Shown piece by piece: positions 26,672 to 36,019 of a DNA stretch of 64,000 bases (positions are counted from its first letter, which is position 1; the number at the start of each line of letters is the position of its first letter). A program made the position numbers and the translations under genes. The notes under the pieces are model-generated. The model did no database searches and was not told the origin of the DNA. It saw only the letters and a program-made list of their open reading frames with translations. Source of the stretch: Nocardia acididurans (GTDB taxonomy: Bacteria > Actinomycetota > Actinomycetes > Mycobacteriales > Mycobacteriaceae); assembly GCF_016741815.1 (NCBI RefSeq), contig NZ_JAERRJ010000007.1, positions 455,389 to 519,388 on the forward strand, read 5' to 3'.

Positions 26672-27276
26672 ACCAGCGGCGCGAGATACCGCTGCGCGAA
26701 TCCGCGCGCCGATTCCGGATCGAGAATGTCCACCCGGGTGGAGTGGATCTGCAGCAGCGAGCCCACCACCCGCACCATGACCTCCGACACCGTCTCCAAT
26801 TCCTGTTGCGGCAGCACCGATCCCGCGTGCCGCAGCGTGCCCGCCACCAGCAGCACCGCGTCGTCGAACAGCCGCTGCTCGGTGCCCGCCATCAGATCGA
26901 TCAGCGTGCCCAGGATCTCGACCTCGGTCGTGAACCAGCGGCGCAGCAGCGGATCTCCGCCGAGCTGCCGCGAGGCCTCCACGAAGGCCTCCACCACCGC
27001 GGCCTGTGGTTCGTGGCCTCGCGTCACCGCGGCGAGTCGCGCGCCCAGCTGTTCGAACACCCCGCGCGCCACCCCGAGCAGCAACTCCTCCTTGCTCCGG
27101 AAGCGCCGATACAGCGTGCTGCGGCTGACTCCGGCGCGGCGGGCCACCTCGTCCATATTCGCCCGGCGCACCCCCACCTCGGTGAATTCCTGTGTCGCGG
27201 CGGCGAGGATCGCGTCCTCCTGCTCCTCGGGCGTAGCGGTACTGCGCAACTGTCGACGCGAAGAGGTCACCACCAT
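26665..27276 (-). CDS. TetR-family regulator
   Basis: The product has 203 residues. The helix-turn-helix is typical (ILAAATQEFTEVGVRRANMD then VARRAGVSRSTLYRRFRSK), followed by an all-helical ligand domain. ATG 27276 is preferred; in-frame codons upstream extend far with no support. It lies at the end of the ferredoxin reductase/ALDH operon on the opposite strand and is the likely local controller of the oxidative locus, though no operator is obvious. Confidence 0.85.
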   Translation of the reverse strand: MVVTSSRRQLRSTATPEEQEDAILAAATQEFTEVGVRRANMDEVARRAGVSRSTLYRRFRSKEELLLGVARGVFEQLGARLAAVTRGHEPQAAVVEAFVEASRQLGGDPLLRRWFTTEVEILGTLIDLMAGTEQRLFDDAVLLVAGTLRHAGSVLPQQELETVSEVMVRVVGSLLQIHSTRVDILDPESARGFAQRYLAPLVH

Positions 27277-27329
27277 CAATCCATTCAACCGCACCCGCGG
27301 CCGGTCCTCACAGCACACGCACGAGGCGC

Positions 27330-28295
27330 TCAGCCGCGGCTTTCCTCGTCCTGATCCAGGTCGACCGGGTCGCGGGCGGCCCATTCCAGGAGCGGGTCGA
27401 TCTCGAATACCGCGTCGTCGATACCGGCGTGCAGATCGCCCAGTTCGGCGTAGCGGGCGGGGACGGTGGCCATGGTGAAGTCGCGTGGGTCGATGTCGGG
27501 AATCTCGCTCCAGCGGACCGGGGTGGAGACGGTGGCCTCGGGGACGCCGCGCACCGAGTACGCCGCCGCGATGGTGTGATCGCGGGCGTTCTGGTTGTAG
27601 TCGACGAACAGGTGGCCCGGGTCGCGGTCCTTGCGCCACCAGGCCGTCGTCACCTCGGTGGGGGCTCGGCGTTCCACCTCACGCGCGAAAGCCAGTGCGG
27701 CCCTGCGCACCTCCTGGAAACCGTGCGTCGGGTCGATCCGGACGTAGATGTGCAGACCCTTGCCGCCGGAGGTTTTCGGCCAGCCGACCGCGCCCAGTTC
27801 GTCGAGCACCTCGTGCACGACGCCGGCCACCCGCTGCACCCGCGACCAGGGGCAGTCGGGCATGGGGTCGAGGTCGATCCGCCATTCGTCGGGAAGTTCG
27901 GTGTCGGCGCGGCGAGAGTTCCAGGGATGGAATTCGACCGTGGACATCTGCACCGCCCAGAGGACGTCGGCGAGCTTCTGCACGCACAGCTCGTCGGCCG
28001 TACGCCCGTAGCGCGGGAAGTAGAGCTGCACGGTCGGAATCCAGTCCGGAGCACCGTGGGGGATGCGCTTCTGGTGCACCTTGCCGCCGGGCAGGCCCTT
28101 CGGGAACCGGTGCAGCATGCACGGCCGCTCGCGCAGCGCGTTCACGATCCCGTCCCCGACGCTCAGGTAGTACTGCGCGAGATCGAGTTTCGTCGCGCCC
28201 GTTTCCGGGAAGTAGACGCGATCCGGGTTCGAGACGCGGACAGTGTGCTCGCCGACCTTCAGTTCCACGGCCGGTGAGGCCGACTTACTGGTCAC
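27330..28295 (-). CDS. LigD-type DNA polymerase domain protein (stand-alone PolDom, NHEJ/repair)
   Basis: The product has 321 residues. It matches the archaeo-eukaryotic primase-like polymerase domain of LigD: catalytic DxD in RIDLDPMPDCPW, the conserved SGGKGLHIYVRI nucleotide-binding segment, and the C-terminal HTIAAAYSVRGVPEATVSTPVRW. No ligase or nuclease domain is attached, like mycobacterial PolD1/PolD2. It fills gaps or adds ribonucleotides during repair. GTG 28295 was chosen because upstream codons do not align with family starts. Divergent from topoisomerase IB. Confidence 0.88.
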   Translation of the reverse strand: MTSKSASPAVELKVGEHTVRVSNPDRVYFPETGATKLDLAQYYLSVGDGIVNALRERPCMLHRFPKGLPGGKVHQKRIPHGAPDWIPTVQLYFPRYGRTADELCVQKLADVLWAVQMSTVEFHPWNSRRADTELPDEWRIDLDPMPDCPWSRVQRVAGVVHEVLDELGAVGWPKTSGGKGLHIYVRIDPTHGFQEVRRAALAFAREVERRAPTEVTTAWWRKDRDPGHLFVDYNQNARDHTIAAAYSVRGVPEATVSTPVRWSEIPDIDPRDFTMATVPARYAELGDLHAGIDDAVFEIDPLLEWAARDPVDLDQDEESRG

Positions 28296-28372
28296 CCGTT
28301 CGACGGTACCGGGAAACCGACCCGACGGTGTGCATTCCCGCCACCCCGGTTGATCACTCCGAGATCGGCTAT

Positions 28373-28390
28373 TGCGGCTGTACAGCCGCA
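28373..28390. promoter_or_regulatory. Perfect 18-bp palindrome between PolDom and topoisomerase IB
   Basis: The sequence TGCGGCTGTACAGCCGCA is an exact palindrome midway in the 146-nt divergent region. A symmetric site suits a dimeric regulator acting on both genes; it could also form a hairpin. It does not match the actinobacterial LexA box. Confidence 0.55.
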
Positions 28391-28441
28391 CACGGCGGCA
28401 CCGCCGCGGCCCGAGAAAGACCGCAGAAGGGACGAGGGACC

Positions 28442-29461
28442 ATGCGACTGCGGCGAAGCATCATTCACGGCCCCGGATTCACCCGCAGGCGACGCGGGCG
28501 CGGATTCTCGTATGCCACCACCGAAGGTTCTCCACTGGCCGACGACGACGCGCTGAAACGTATTCGGGCACTCGCCATTCCACCCGCCTGGCGCGAAGTA
28601 TGGATATGCCCGCACGCCAACGGGCATATCCAGGCGATCGGGGTCGACAATGCGGGCCGTCGGCAATACCTGTATCACGACCGGTGGCGCAGGGAACGCG
28701 ATGAGGAGAAATTCGACCGGGTGCTCGAACTGGCCGCGCTGCTCCCGGGTATGCGCGAACAACTGCGGGCCGATCTCGCCCTGCGCGGAGCGGTCCCACA
28801 CCGGGTGCTGGCGGTGGCGATCACCCTGCTCGATTCGGGTGAATTCCGGTTCGGCGGTGAGGAATACGCCGAGGCGAACGACACCCACGGCGTCGCCACG
28901 CTGCTGTGCGAGCACGCGCGGGCATCGGGCTCCGACATCACCTTCGACCACACCGCCAAGGGCGGTATCCGGCACCGCGCCACCCTTCGAGATGATCTGC
29001 TCGCCACGGCGATTCGGGCCCTGCGCCACCATCGCCCGGCCTCCGCGCGATTACTCGTCTGCCGTGACGGCGCGACCGAGCACGAAATCCACGCGGACGC
29101 GGTCAATTCCCGCTTCCGCGAACTGACCGGAGCAGAATTCAGCGTCAAGGATCTGCACACCTGGCAGGCGACGGTGCTGGCCGCCGCCGATTTCGCCACC
29201 CGCGAGCGGCCCGATTCGGCACGCCGGCGCGCCGCGGTGATCAGGCAGGTGATGACGAATGTCGCCGAGGTCCTGGGCAATACGCCGGTCGTCGTCCGCG
29301 ACTCCTATGTCGATCCACGCGTGGTGCGCGCCTATGAGAACGGCGCCACCATCGCTTCTGTTCTCCGACGCCGGGATTCGGCGGATGAGCGGCGAAACAG
29401 GGTGGATCGCGCGGTAATCCGGCTGCTGCGCCGGTCGGGTGCGCAGGGAAACGGAGTTTAG
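28442..29461 (+). CDS. DNA topoisomerase IB
   Basis: The product has 339 residues. It is a bacterial/poxvirus-type TopIB: the N-terminal segment GRGFSYATTEG, LAIPPAWREVWICPHANGHI, catalytic-core Arg and Lys in FRFGGEEYAE and FDHTAKGGIRH, and the active-site tyrosine near residue 289 in RDSYVDPRVV. It relaxes supercoils through a 3'-phosphotyrosyl intermediate. ATG 28442 follows a GGGACGAGGGACC stretch with purine-rich bases. The TerD gene follows within two nucleotides. Confidence 0.92.
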   Translation: MRLRRSIIHGPGFTRRRRGRGFSYATTEGSPLADDDALKRIRALAIPPAWREVWICPHANGHIQAIGVDNAGRRQYLYHDRWRRERDEEKFDRVLELAALLPGMREQLRADLALRGAVPHRVLAVAITLLDSGEFRFGGEEYAEANDTHGVATLLCEHARASGSDITFDHTAKGGIRHRATLRDDLLATAIRALRHHRPASARLLVCRDGATEHEIHADAVNSRFRELTGAEFSVKDLHTWQATVLAAADFATRERPDSARRRAAVIRQVMTNVAEVLGNTPVVVRDSYVDPRVVRAYENGATIASVLRRRDSADERRNRVDRAVIRLLRRSGAQGNGV

Positions 29462-29462
29462 A

Positions 29463-30083
29463 GTGAGGGAAATGACGGCTGGTGATGGTGCGGAGTTTCT
29501 GCGTGGTCGCCCGAGGAACGGAAACTGTGTGGATATCCCGCTGTGTGCCGCTGATGGGACCGGGTTCGATTGCGTGAGTATGGGTTTGGGGTGGGATGCG
29601 GTTCGGCGGAGCGCGTTCGGATCGGCACGCCGCGATATCGATCTGAATGCCAGCGCGCTGTTGTTCAGCGGATTCTCGCTGGTGGATGTGGTGTATCACG
29701 AGCAGCTGATTTCGCAGGACGGGTCGGTGCGCCACCACGGGGACAGCGTGACCGGTGAGGGGGTGGGCGATATCGAGGTGATCACCGTCGATCTCACCCG
29801 GCTCTCGCCGGCTGTCACCTCGGTGTTCCTCCTCGTCACCAGCTACAGCGGCCAGAGCTTCACCGCGGTCGGCAATGCCTTCTGCCGGCTCGTGGACGCC
29901 GGATCCGGCGCGGAGATCGTGCGCTACGAACTGAGCGAGCGGCCCAGCACCGGCCTGGTCATGGGCGCGCTGCATCGCAACGACATCGTCTGGCGGTTCC
30001 ACGAGATCGCCACCGACATCGCCGCCCAGCATCCGGTGGAGGCGGTCGGGGGTCTCACCGACTATCTGCGCGGCTCTCCCTGA
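29463..30083 (+). CDS. TerD-family protein
   Basis: The product has 206 residues. It shows the TerD core: VSMGLGWDAVRRS, RDIDLNASALLF, GEGVGDIEVITVDL and VFLLVTSYSGQSFTAVGNAF. TerD domains bind Ca2+ and occur in tellurite/stress-response and phage-defence clusters; many actinomycetes have several. GTG 29463 lies one base beyond the topoisomerase stop and has GGAG six bases upstream; ATG 29472 is an alternative. The coupling suggests joint expression with topoisomerase IB. Confidence 0.85.
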   Translation: MREMTAGDGAEFLRGRPRNGNCVDIPLCAADGTGFDCVSMGLGWDAVRRSAFGSARRDIDLNASALLFSGFSLVDVVYHEQLISQDGSVRHHGDSVTGEGVGDIEVITVDLTRLSPAVTSVFLLVTSYSGQSFTAVGNAFCRLVDAGSGAEIVRYELSERPSTGLVMGALHRNDIVWRFHEIATDIAAQHPVEAVGGLTDYLRGSP

Positions 30084-30239
30084 ACCGTAGGCCCCTCACG
30101 GCGGCGCGGATCCCTCGCCCGATACGATCCACAGCTTGTTGGACATTACCGTTCAGCATTGGCGGCGGCGGTCTCCGGAATACTCTCTGATACGAGACCG
30201 GCCCGCATCGATCGTTCGAGAAGGGAACGTTCCTCTCCG

Positions 30240-32885
30240 ATGCCGCAGCGCGCAGTGTCCACACCACGCCTCTACGGGCGTACTCAGGAGCGCGACATCT
30301 TGGACCGGGTGCTGGAACAAACCCGCGGCGGGCACGGATCGGCGCTCGTGCTGATCGGAGAATCGGGGATCGGGAAGACGACCCTGCTGCGCTACGCGGT
30401 GGCCCGGGCCGCGGATTTCCGGGTGCTGGACTGCCGCGGCGTGCCGAGCGAAACCGAACTGGCCTTCGCCGGCCTGCACGAACTGCTCTGGCCGGTGCTC
30501 GATCGCATCGAGGACCTGCCCGCCACCCAGGCGGCGGTGCTGCGCGGCGCGCTGGGCCTGGGCGAGCACACCGACGACCGGCTGCTCATCGGCGTCGCGG
30601 TGCTGACCCTGCTCTCGGAACTGGCCGACGAGAAACCGGTGCTGGTGGTGATCGACGACCTGCATCTGCTCGACGAACCCAGCCGGAACTGCCTGCGATT
30701 CGTGTCGCGGCGGATCACCGAGGAACCCATCGCCATGCTCATCGCGGCCCACCCCGGCACCCTCAACCCGAGCGGCGAGCAGACGCCGCGACTGCCGGTC
30801 GGCGGGCTCGACGCCACCAGCGCCGCCCAGCTCGTCACCGCCCACAATCCGGAAATGAGTTCGGCGCGAACGAAACGCCTGATCGAGCTCACCGGCGGAA
30901 ACCCGCTCGCCCTCCTGGAATTGGGGCGCGGCGCGAGCACCCTGCTCGGCCTCACCGCCGACCGCCATCTCGCCCTCGGCCCACGGCTGCGCGCCTCGTT
31001 CGACACCCGGCTGCGCGCCCTGCCGGGCGATGAACGCACCGTCGCCCTGATCGCGGCCGCCGCCGACGGCACGGACGTCGACACCGTGCACAGCGCCGCG
31101 ATCCTGCTCGGGATCACCGGCGAAAGCTGGTCGGCCGCAGTGAATTCCGACCTGCTGCGGGTCTCCGACGGCCGAATCACGGTGGATCACCCGCTGATTC
31201 GCGCGGCGGTGTACGACACCGCCGATCCCGAGCAGCGGCGAGCCGTCCACGCCGCCCTCGCACAGGTCTACGCCGAGCGCGATCCGGACCGGCACGACTG
31301 GCATCTCGCGGCCACCGCCGCCCAGCCGGACGAGTCCATCGCCACCACCCTCGACACCGCGGCCGAGCGCGCCTGGTCCCGCGGCGGCGCACTGTCCGCC
31401 GCACAGCTCTATCGCCGGGCGGCGGCGCTGTCACCGGATTCGACGGCCGCCGCGAGCCGGCTGGCGCGGGCCGCCCGCGCGGCGTGGGACGGCGGTGATA
31501 TCGAGTCGGCCCGGGAACTGCTGGCGGTCGCCGACGAGCGCGTCGGCCCCGAGGCGACCGGCGCCGCGGCCGGCGGCCTGGCCGGTCTGCTCCAACTGGG
31601 ACTGGGCAATCCGGAGCACGCCCGCCGAATGCTGCTGCGGGACGCGGAAACCGCCGAACCACGCTTCCGCGACGAACTGCGGCATCTGGCCCTGCGGGCC
31701 GCCTGGGCCATCGGCGAACCGCTCACCCTGGCCATGCTCGCCGACATCGCCGGTCGCACGGCCGACAGCGGAACCCGGCTGCCGCCCCATCGGCTGCCGG
31801 TGACCGAGGTCGCGATCGCCCTCGGCGACGAACCGCACGCGCTGCGGTTGTACCGGGAGAGCATCGAGCGCATGCGCACCGAAGGACCGATCAGTTGGCT
31901 CGGCTACTCGCTGGCCCAGCAGGCCATCCTGCAGCTCATGACCGGACGCTGGGATTTCGCCATCGCCGACTCGAAGGAAGCGCTGCGCCTGTCCGAGGAT
32001 TTCGGCGGCGCGCAGACCAATGCCTACTGCTACAACACCATGGGATTCATCGCCGCCCTGCGCGGCGACGAGAAGACCGCGACCGAACTGACCGCCCGAG
32101 CCCTGGACTACTCCCTGCCGCGCCGGGCCTACCAGGTCACCGCGACCGCACACTGGTGCCGCGGGCTCGCCGCGCTCGGCGCCGGCCGGCCGGAGGACGC
32201 CTTCGGCTGGCTGGACCCCATCGCCACCCCCGGCCACGAGGCCCATCAACCCACCCTCGCGGTGCTCAGCGCGGCCGACGCGGCGGAGGCCGCGGTCCGG
32301 CTCGGCCGCCTCGACCGGGCTCGCGCATACCTCGACCTGCTCACCGCGCACGCCGAACTCACCCGCGCCCCCTGGGCATCGGGTGACGCGGCGCGGGTAC
32401 GCGCCCAGCTGTCGACCGACGCGGAGGCCGAGTCGCTGTTCACTCAGGCCCTGGCCACCATGCCCACCACGCGCGCGTTCACCTATGCCCGCATCCGGTT
32501 GCTGTACGGCGAATCGCTGCGTCGGGCCCGCCATCGGCGCGCGGCCCTGGAGCAACTTCGCCTGGCGCACAGCGCATTCGAGCGCTTCGGCGCACGAGCG
32601 TGGGCCGAGCGCGCGGCCCGGGAGATCGTCATGGCCGGTGACCGCACGATCGCGGCCGCCGCCCCGCCGGACGCCGATACCGCCGCCCTGCTCACCGCGC
32701 AGGAGTTGCAGGTGGCCCGGCTGGCCGCCACCGGTCTGACCAATCGGGAGATCGCGGCACGATTGCTGATCAGCCCGCGCACGGTCGGGCACCATCTGTC
32801 GCGCATTTTCGCGAAGCTGGGCCTCGCGGGCCGGGAAGACCTGGCGAACATCGATTTCGAGAACGGCTTCCGGTTGGCACCCTGA
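30240..32885 (+). CDS. Large ATP-binding LuxR-family regulator (LAL type)
   Basis: The product has 881 residues. An N-terminal AAA/STAND ATPase has Walker A GESGIGKTTL and Walker B-like VLVVIDDLHLLD; the middle is a long helical TPR-like array; the C-terminus is a LuxR helix-turn-helix (LTAQELQVARLAATGLTNRE, then SPRTVGHHLSRIFAKLGL). Such LAL proteins are signal-responsive activators, often for secondary metabolism or transport. ATG 30240 has AGAAGGGAACG upstream. It stands alone, with no neighbouring target operon that can be assigned. Confidence 0.88.
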   Translation: MPQRAVSTPRLYGRTQERDILDRVLEQTRGGHGSALVLIGESGIGKTTLLRYAVARAADFRVLDCRGVPSETELAFAGLHELLWPVLDRIEDLPATQAAVLRGALGLGEHTDDRLLIGVAVLTLLSELADEKPVLVVIDDLHLLDEPSRNCLRFVSRRITEEPIAMLIAAHPGTLNPSGEQTPRLPVGGLDATSAAQLVTAHNPEMSSARTKRLIELTGGNPLALLELGRGASTLLGLTADRHLALGPRLRASFDTRLRALPGDERTVALIAAAADGTDVDTVHSAAILLGITGESWSAAVNSDLLRVSDGRITVDHPLIRAAVYDTADPEQRRAVHAALAQVYAERDPDRHDWHLAATAAQPDESIATTLDTAAERAWSRGGALSAAQLYRRAAALSPDSTAAASRLARAARAAWDGGDIESARELLAVADERVGPEATGAAAGGLAGLLQLGLGNPEHARRMLLRDAETAEPRFRDELRHLALRAAWAIGEPLTLAMLADIAGRTADSGTRLPPHRLPVTEVAIALGDEPHALRLYRESIERMRTEGPISWLGYSLAQQAILQLMTGRWDFAIADSKEALRLSEDFGGAQTNAYCYNTMGFIAALRGDEKTATELTARALDYSLPRRAYQVTATAHWCRGLAALGAGRPEDAFGWLDPIATPGHEAHQPTLAVLSAADAAEAAVRLGRLDRARAYLDLLTAHAELTRAPWASGDAARVRAQLSTDAEAESLFTQALATMPTTRAFTYARIRLLYGESLRRARHRRAALEQLRLAHSAFERFGARAWAERAAREIVMAGDRTIAAAAPPDADTAALLTAQELQVARLAATGLTNREIAARLLISPRTVGHHLSRIFAKLGLAGREDLANIDFENGFRLAP

Positions 32886-33091
32886 GCCGGGCAGCGCCTG
32901 CGCACCAGCGCGGATCCAATGACCATCAGGTGAACAGCGGCTATCGCCGGCATAACGAACCCGAGGTCGGGCGGCTATCGTCCGCCTGCCGCCCGTGTGA
33001 AGAACGTCATGGTCCACCCGCCCGAAATTGAGGTTGCAGTAAAGTCGCTGGTGGCGGTTGTGAAGTGTCGATACCCGAGCCGGAGGATTCG

Positions 33092-35737
33092 GTGACCACC
33101 TCACAACGAACTTCGATTTGTCCGCGATCGGTGCTGCAGCGTTCCGCTCCGTGCCGTCCGCCCCTGCTCACCTGCGACCCCCTGCCCCGGTCCGAACTCT
33201 TCGACCGGCTGGAAACCGTTGTGCCACAGCACGGTGCGCACATCGTGGTCTGCCAGGCCCCGGCCGGAACCGGCAAGACCGTGCTCGTGCAGGACTGGAT
33301 CGAACGACGGCTGCGCGCGAACGTGCCCGCGACCACCTTCGCCTGGCTCACCGTCACCGAAGCGCTCGATCGGGATCCCGGTCGCCTCCCCGTCGTCGCC
33401 GCCGCACTGTGCGAGGCGCTCGGCACCCCGCCGCCGCCCGATCTCAGCACGCCGGTGAACTATGCCGCGTATCTGGTCGAGGCGCTCACCGGCCGCGTCA
33501 CCCCCACCGTGCTCGTGCTGGACGACGTCCACCTCATCACCGACTCCTTCCTGCTGGCCGGTCTCGAATACCTGGTCCGGCACGCGCCGCACACCGTGAC
33601 CATCGTGCTGTCGGGCCGGCATCGCCCGCCGCTGCGCTGGCACGCCCTCGACCTCGAGGGGCGGCTGACCCGGATCGGCACGGCCGACCTGGCGCTCACC
33701 AGATCCCAAGCGGCGCAACTGTTCCGCCAGCACGGGCGGGCCCTCACCGAGCCCGAACTGGACACCGTCCTGGAGATCACCCAGGGGTGGACGGCCATGG
33801 TCCGCCTCGGTGCGCTCCTGATGAGCCGCGACGCGCAGGACAGCGATGCCGGGCTGGCGCTGCTGGCGCGGCCCGCTCCGGGCGTGGCCGACTTCATCGT
33901 GGGTGAGCTACTGCACCCACTGCCCGACCACATCGTCGAATTCCTGCTCCGCACAAGCATTCCCGACGCTTTCACCGAGGCCCTCGCCGACGAACTGGTG
34001 GGCGCGCGCACCCGCGAGACGCTGGATGAACTGCAGCACAGAGGTTTCCCCTTCACCCGCCGTTCGGAGGGCGGTGAGCTCTGGTTCGTCTATCACCCGC
34101 TGGTGCTGGCCTACCTGCGCTCCCGGGCGCAGGCGCACGACGAACTGCCGCAGTTGCGGCGGCGGACCGCGCGGTGGCTCTGCGACGCCGGGCATCCGCT
34201 GGCCGCGCTCCCGCATCTGCTGGACCTGATCGACCGGGATCCACTGCGAAAGTTCGTGTGCGACAACGGACTCGGGCTGGTGTTCGACGGCGCGGGTCCG
34301 CAGCTGCTCGGTGCGATCGACCGCGCCGGTTCCGGGCTCGCCGACGATCCGTTCGTCTGGCGGCTGCGCGCGGTCGACGCGCTCACCCGCGGCGAGGACC
34401 GGGAGGCGCTGGCCTACCTCGATCTGATCCGGTCGCAACCGGCCTCGATCCCCTCGCTCGCGCCGCAGTCCTGGCTCGACGCCATGAAGTTCGCCGTGAC
34501 CATCGACGCGGTGCTCAACTCCGGCGCGAGCATCGACGATCTCGACACCGAACTCCCCGCGACCGGCAACCTCGACATCGACTGCTACCTCGCCGTCCAG
34601 ACCGCGAGCGCCATGCTGCTGCGCGGCCGGATCGAACGCGGTGAGGCGCTGCTGCGCTCGGGCATCACCCTCGCCGAACGAACCGGCCGGCATCGCCTGG
34701 TCCTGGGCGCGCTGACCCGGCTCACCGTATCGGCGATCTACGCGGGCGCGATCACCACCGCACGCACCCGGGCCGAGAACGCCGTCGAGTACGCGCGCGA
34801 ACACGATCTGCACGATGCCGCCGACGTCCCGCGCATGCGGCTGGCCATCGCGCTGACCCGCTACGCCCAGGGCGAGGACATCGACACCGCGGGCGTCGCC
34901 GAGATCCTGGCGCAGTGGCACGCGTCGGAGCGATCCGGGATGCCGGTCGCCGGACTACCCACCCTGGTCGCCTGCCACTACCTGCTCAGCCGCCGCGACG
35001 CGCCCGACCTGTTCGACGCGGTCCATCGCCTGCGCGCGAACCTGATGCAGCTGCTGGCCTGCGATCCGCTGCCGGCGGGCAGTCAGGGCGTAGTGCTGCC
35101 CGGCGCCCTCCGGTCGCTGCTGCAACTGCGTGAGATCCAACCGGCGCGGGAACTGCTGGACCGGGCGCGCACGGCGCTCGGCGACACCCCCGAGGTGATT
35201 CTGGGCCAGGCCATGCTCGCCGCCACCGAGCAGAAGCCGCGATCGGTGCGGGCGCTGCTGGAACCGCTGCTGCTGCGCGGGTCCGGGCGGATCTACCCGC
35301 CGACCGAGGTGTGCGCCTGGCTGCGGTACACCAGCGCCCTGCATCGGCTCGGCCTGCCGTCGAAGGCCGCGCAGGCGCTGGAGACCGCACTGCGGATCGC
35401 CGAGCGCGACACGCTGATCTCGCCGTGGCTCGATGTGCCCGAGGCGATCGAGCTGCTGGATATCTACGCCGGGCGATTCGGCCGCCTCGACGCCTTCGCC
35501 GACCGGCTGCGCCATCATCCGGCGGCGGTCCGGCACGGTGCGCTGCCGCCGCTCACGGCCTCGGAAACGACTGTGCTGAAACATCTTCCGTCGGGACGCA
35601 CGACCGGGCAGATCGCGGCGGACCTGGGCGTGTCCATCAATACGGTCAAGACCCACCTGCGCGGCATCTACACCAAGCTGGATGCGAACACCCGGGTACA
35701 CGCGGTGGAGCGGGCACGGCTGGTCGGCCTGCTGTAG
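33092..35737 (+). CDS. Second large ATP-binding LuxR-family regulator (MalT-like)
   Basis: The product has 881 residues. Walker A is APAGTGKTVLVQDW and a Walker B-like VLVLDDVHLI follows; then a winged-helix/TPR-like region and a C-terminal LuxR helix-turn-helix (LTASETTVLKHLPSGRTTGQ, then GVSINTVKTHLRGIYTKLDA). The architecture follows MalT. GTG 33092 has GGAGG five bases upstream (33082-33086), better than GTG 33065. It is only distantly similar to the gene before it, so the pair is not a recent duplication. Confidence 0.87.
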   Translation: MTTSQRTSICPRSVLQRSAPCRPPLLTCDPLPRSELFDRLETVVPQHGAHIVVCQAPAGTGKTVLVQDWIERRLRANVPATTFAWLTVTEALDRDPGRLPVVAAALCEALGTPPPPDLSTPVNYAAYLVEALTGRVTPTVLVLDDVHLITDSFLLAGLEYLVRHAPHTVTIVLSGRHRPPLRWHALDLEGRLTRIGTADLALTRSQAAQLFRQHGRALTEPELDTVLEITQGWTAMVRLGALLMSRDAQDSDAGLALLARPAPGVADFIVGELLHPLPDHIVEFLLRTSIPDAFTEALADELVGARTRETLDELQHRGFPFTRRSEGGELWFVYHPLVLAYLRSRAQAHDELPQLRRRTARWLCDAGHPLAALPHLLDLIDRDPLRKFVCDNGLGLVFDGAGPQLLGAIDRAGSGLADDPFVWRLRAVDALTRGEDREALAYLDLIRSQPASIPSLAPQSWLDAMKFAVTIDAVLNSGASIDDLDTELPATGNLDIDCYLAVQTASAMLLRGRIERGEALLRSGITLAERTGRHRLVLGALTRLTVSAIYAGAITTARTRAENAVEYAREHDLHDAADVPRMRLAIALTRYAQGEDIDTAGVAEILAQWHASERSGMPVAGLPTLVACHYLLSRRDAPDLFDAVHRLRANLMQLLACDPLPAGSQGVVLPGALRSLLQLREIQPARELLDRARTALGDTPEVILGQAMLAATEQKPRSVRALLEPLLLRGSGRIYPPTEVCAWLRYTSALHRLGLPSKAAQALETALRIAERDTLISPWLDVPEAIELLDIYAGRFGRLDAFADRLRHHPAAVRHGALPPLTASETTVLKHLPSGRTTGQIAADLGVSINTVKTHLRGIYTKLDANTRVHAVERARLVGLL

Positions 35738-35975
35738 AGCCTTCTCGCGGGAGAGACGAACCGCCTCCGGCGGCGGTTGTGCTGGAAGGGGTTGAAGTAC
35801 GGTCCTTCTCCCCCGCGGGCTCCGGGCGATCTGTGGGGACATCGACCGGCACAGCCATCCTGGCGTCGTCGCGGCGACGCCACCAGGACATGACCTATAC
35901 GGCGACCTATACCGCGCGTCGACAGGGGGGTGACCGCGCGCACATTCATGACGTACTGTCTTCACCGATACAAAC

Positions 35976-36005
35976 TGAGACCGTTAGGTCTCACACAGTT
36001 GTGTG
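35976..36005. promoter_or_regulatory. Two adjoining inverted repeats upstream of the secretory lipase
   Basis: TGAGACC-GTTA-GGTCTCA (35976-35993, perfect 7-bp arms) abuts CACAC-AGTT-GTGTG (35992-36005, perfect 5-bp arms). Both lie within 45 nt of the lipase ATG at 36020, where a repressor would block transcription. The 282-nt gap before the lipase is otherwise without genes. Confidence 0.55.
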
Positions 36006-36019
36006 GAGAGAGTAGGTCG

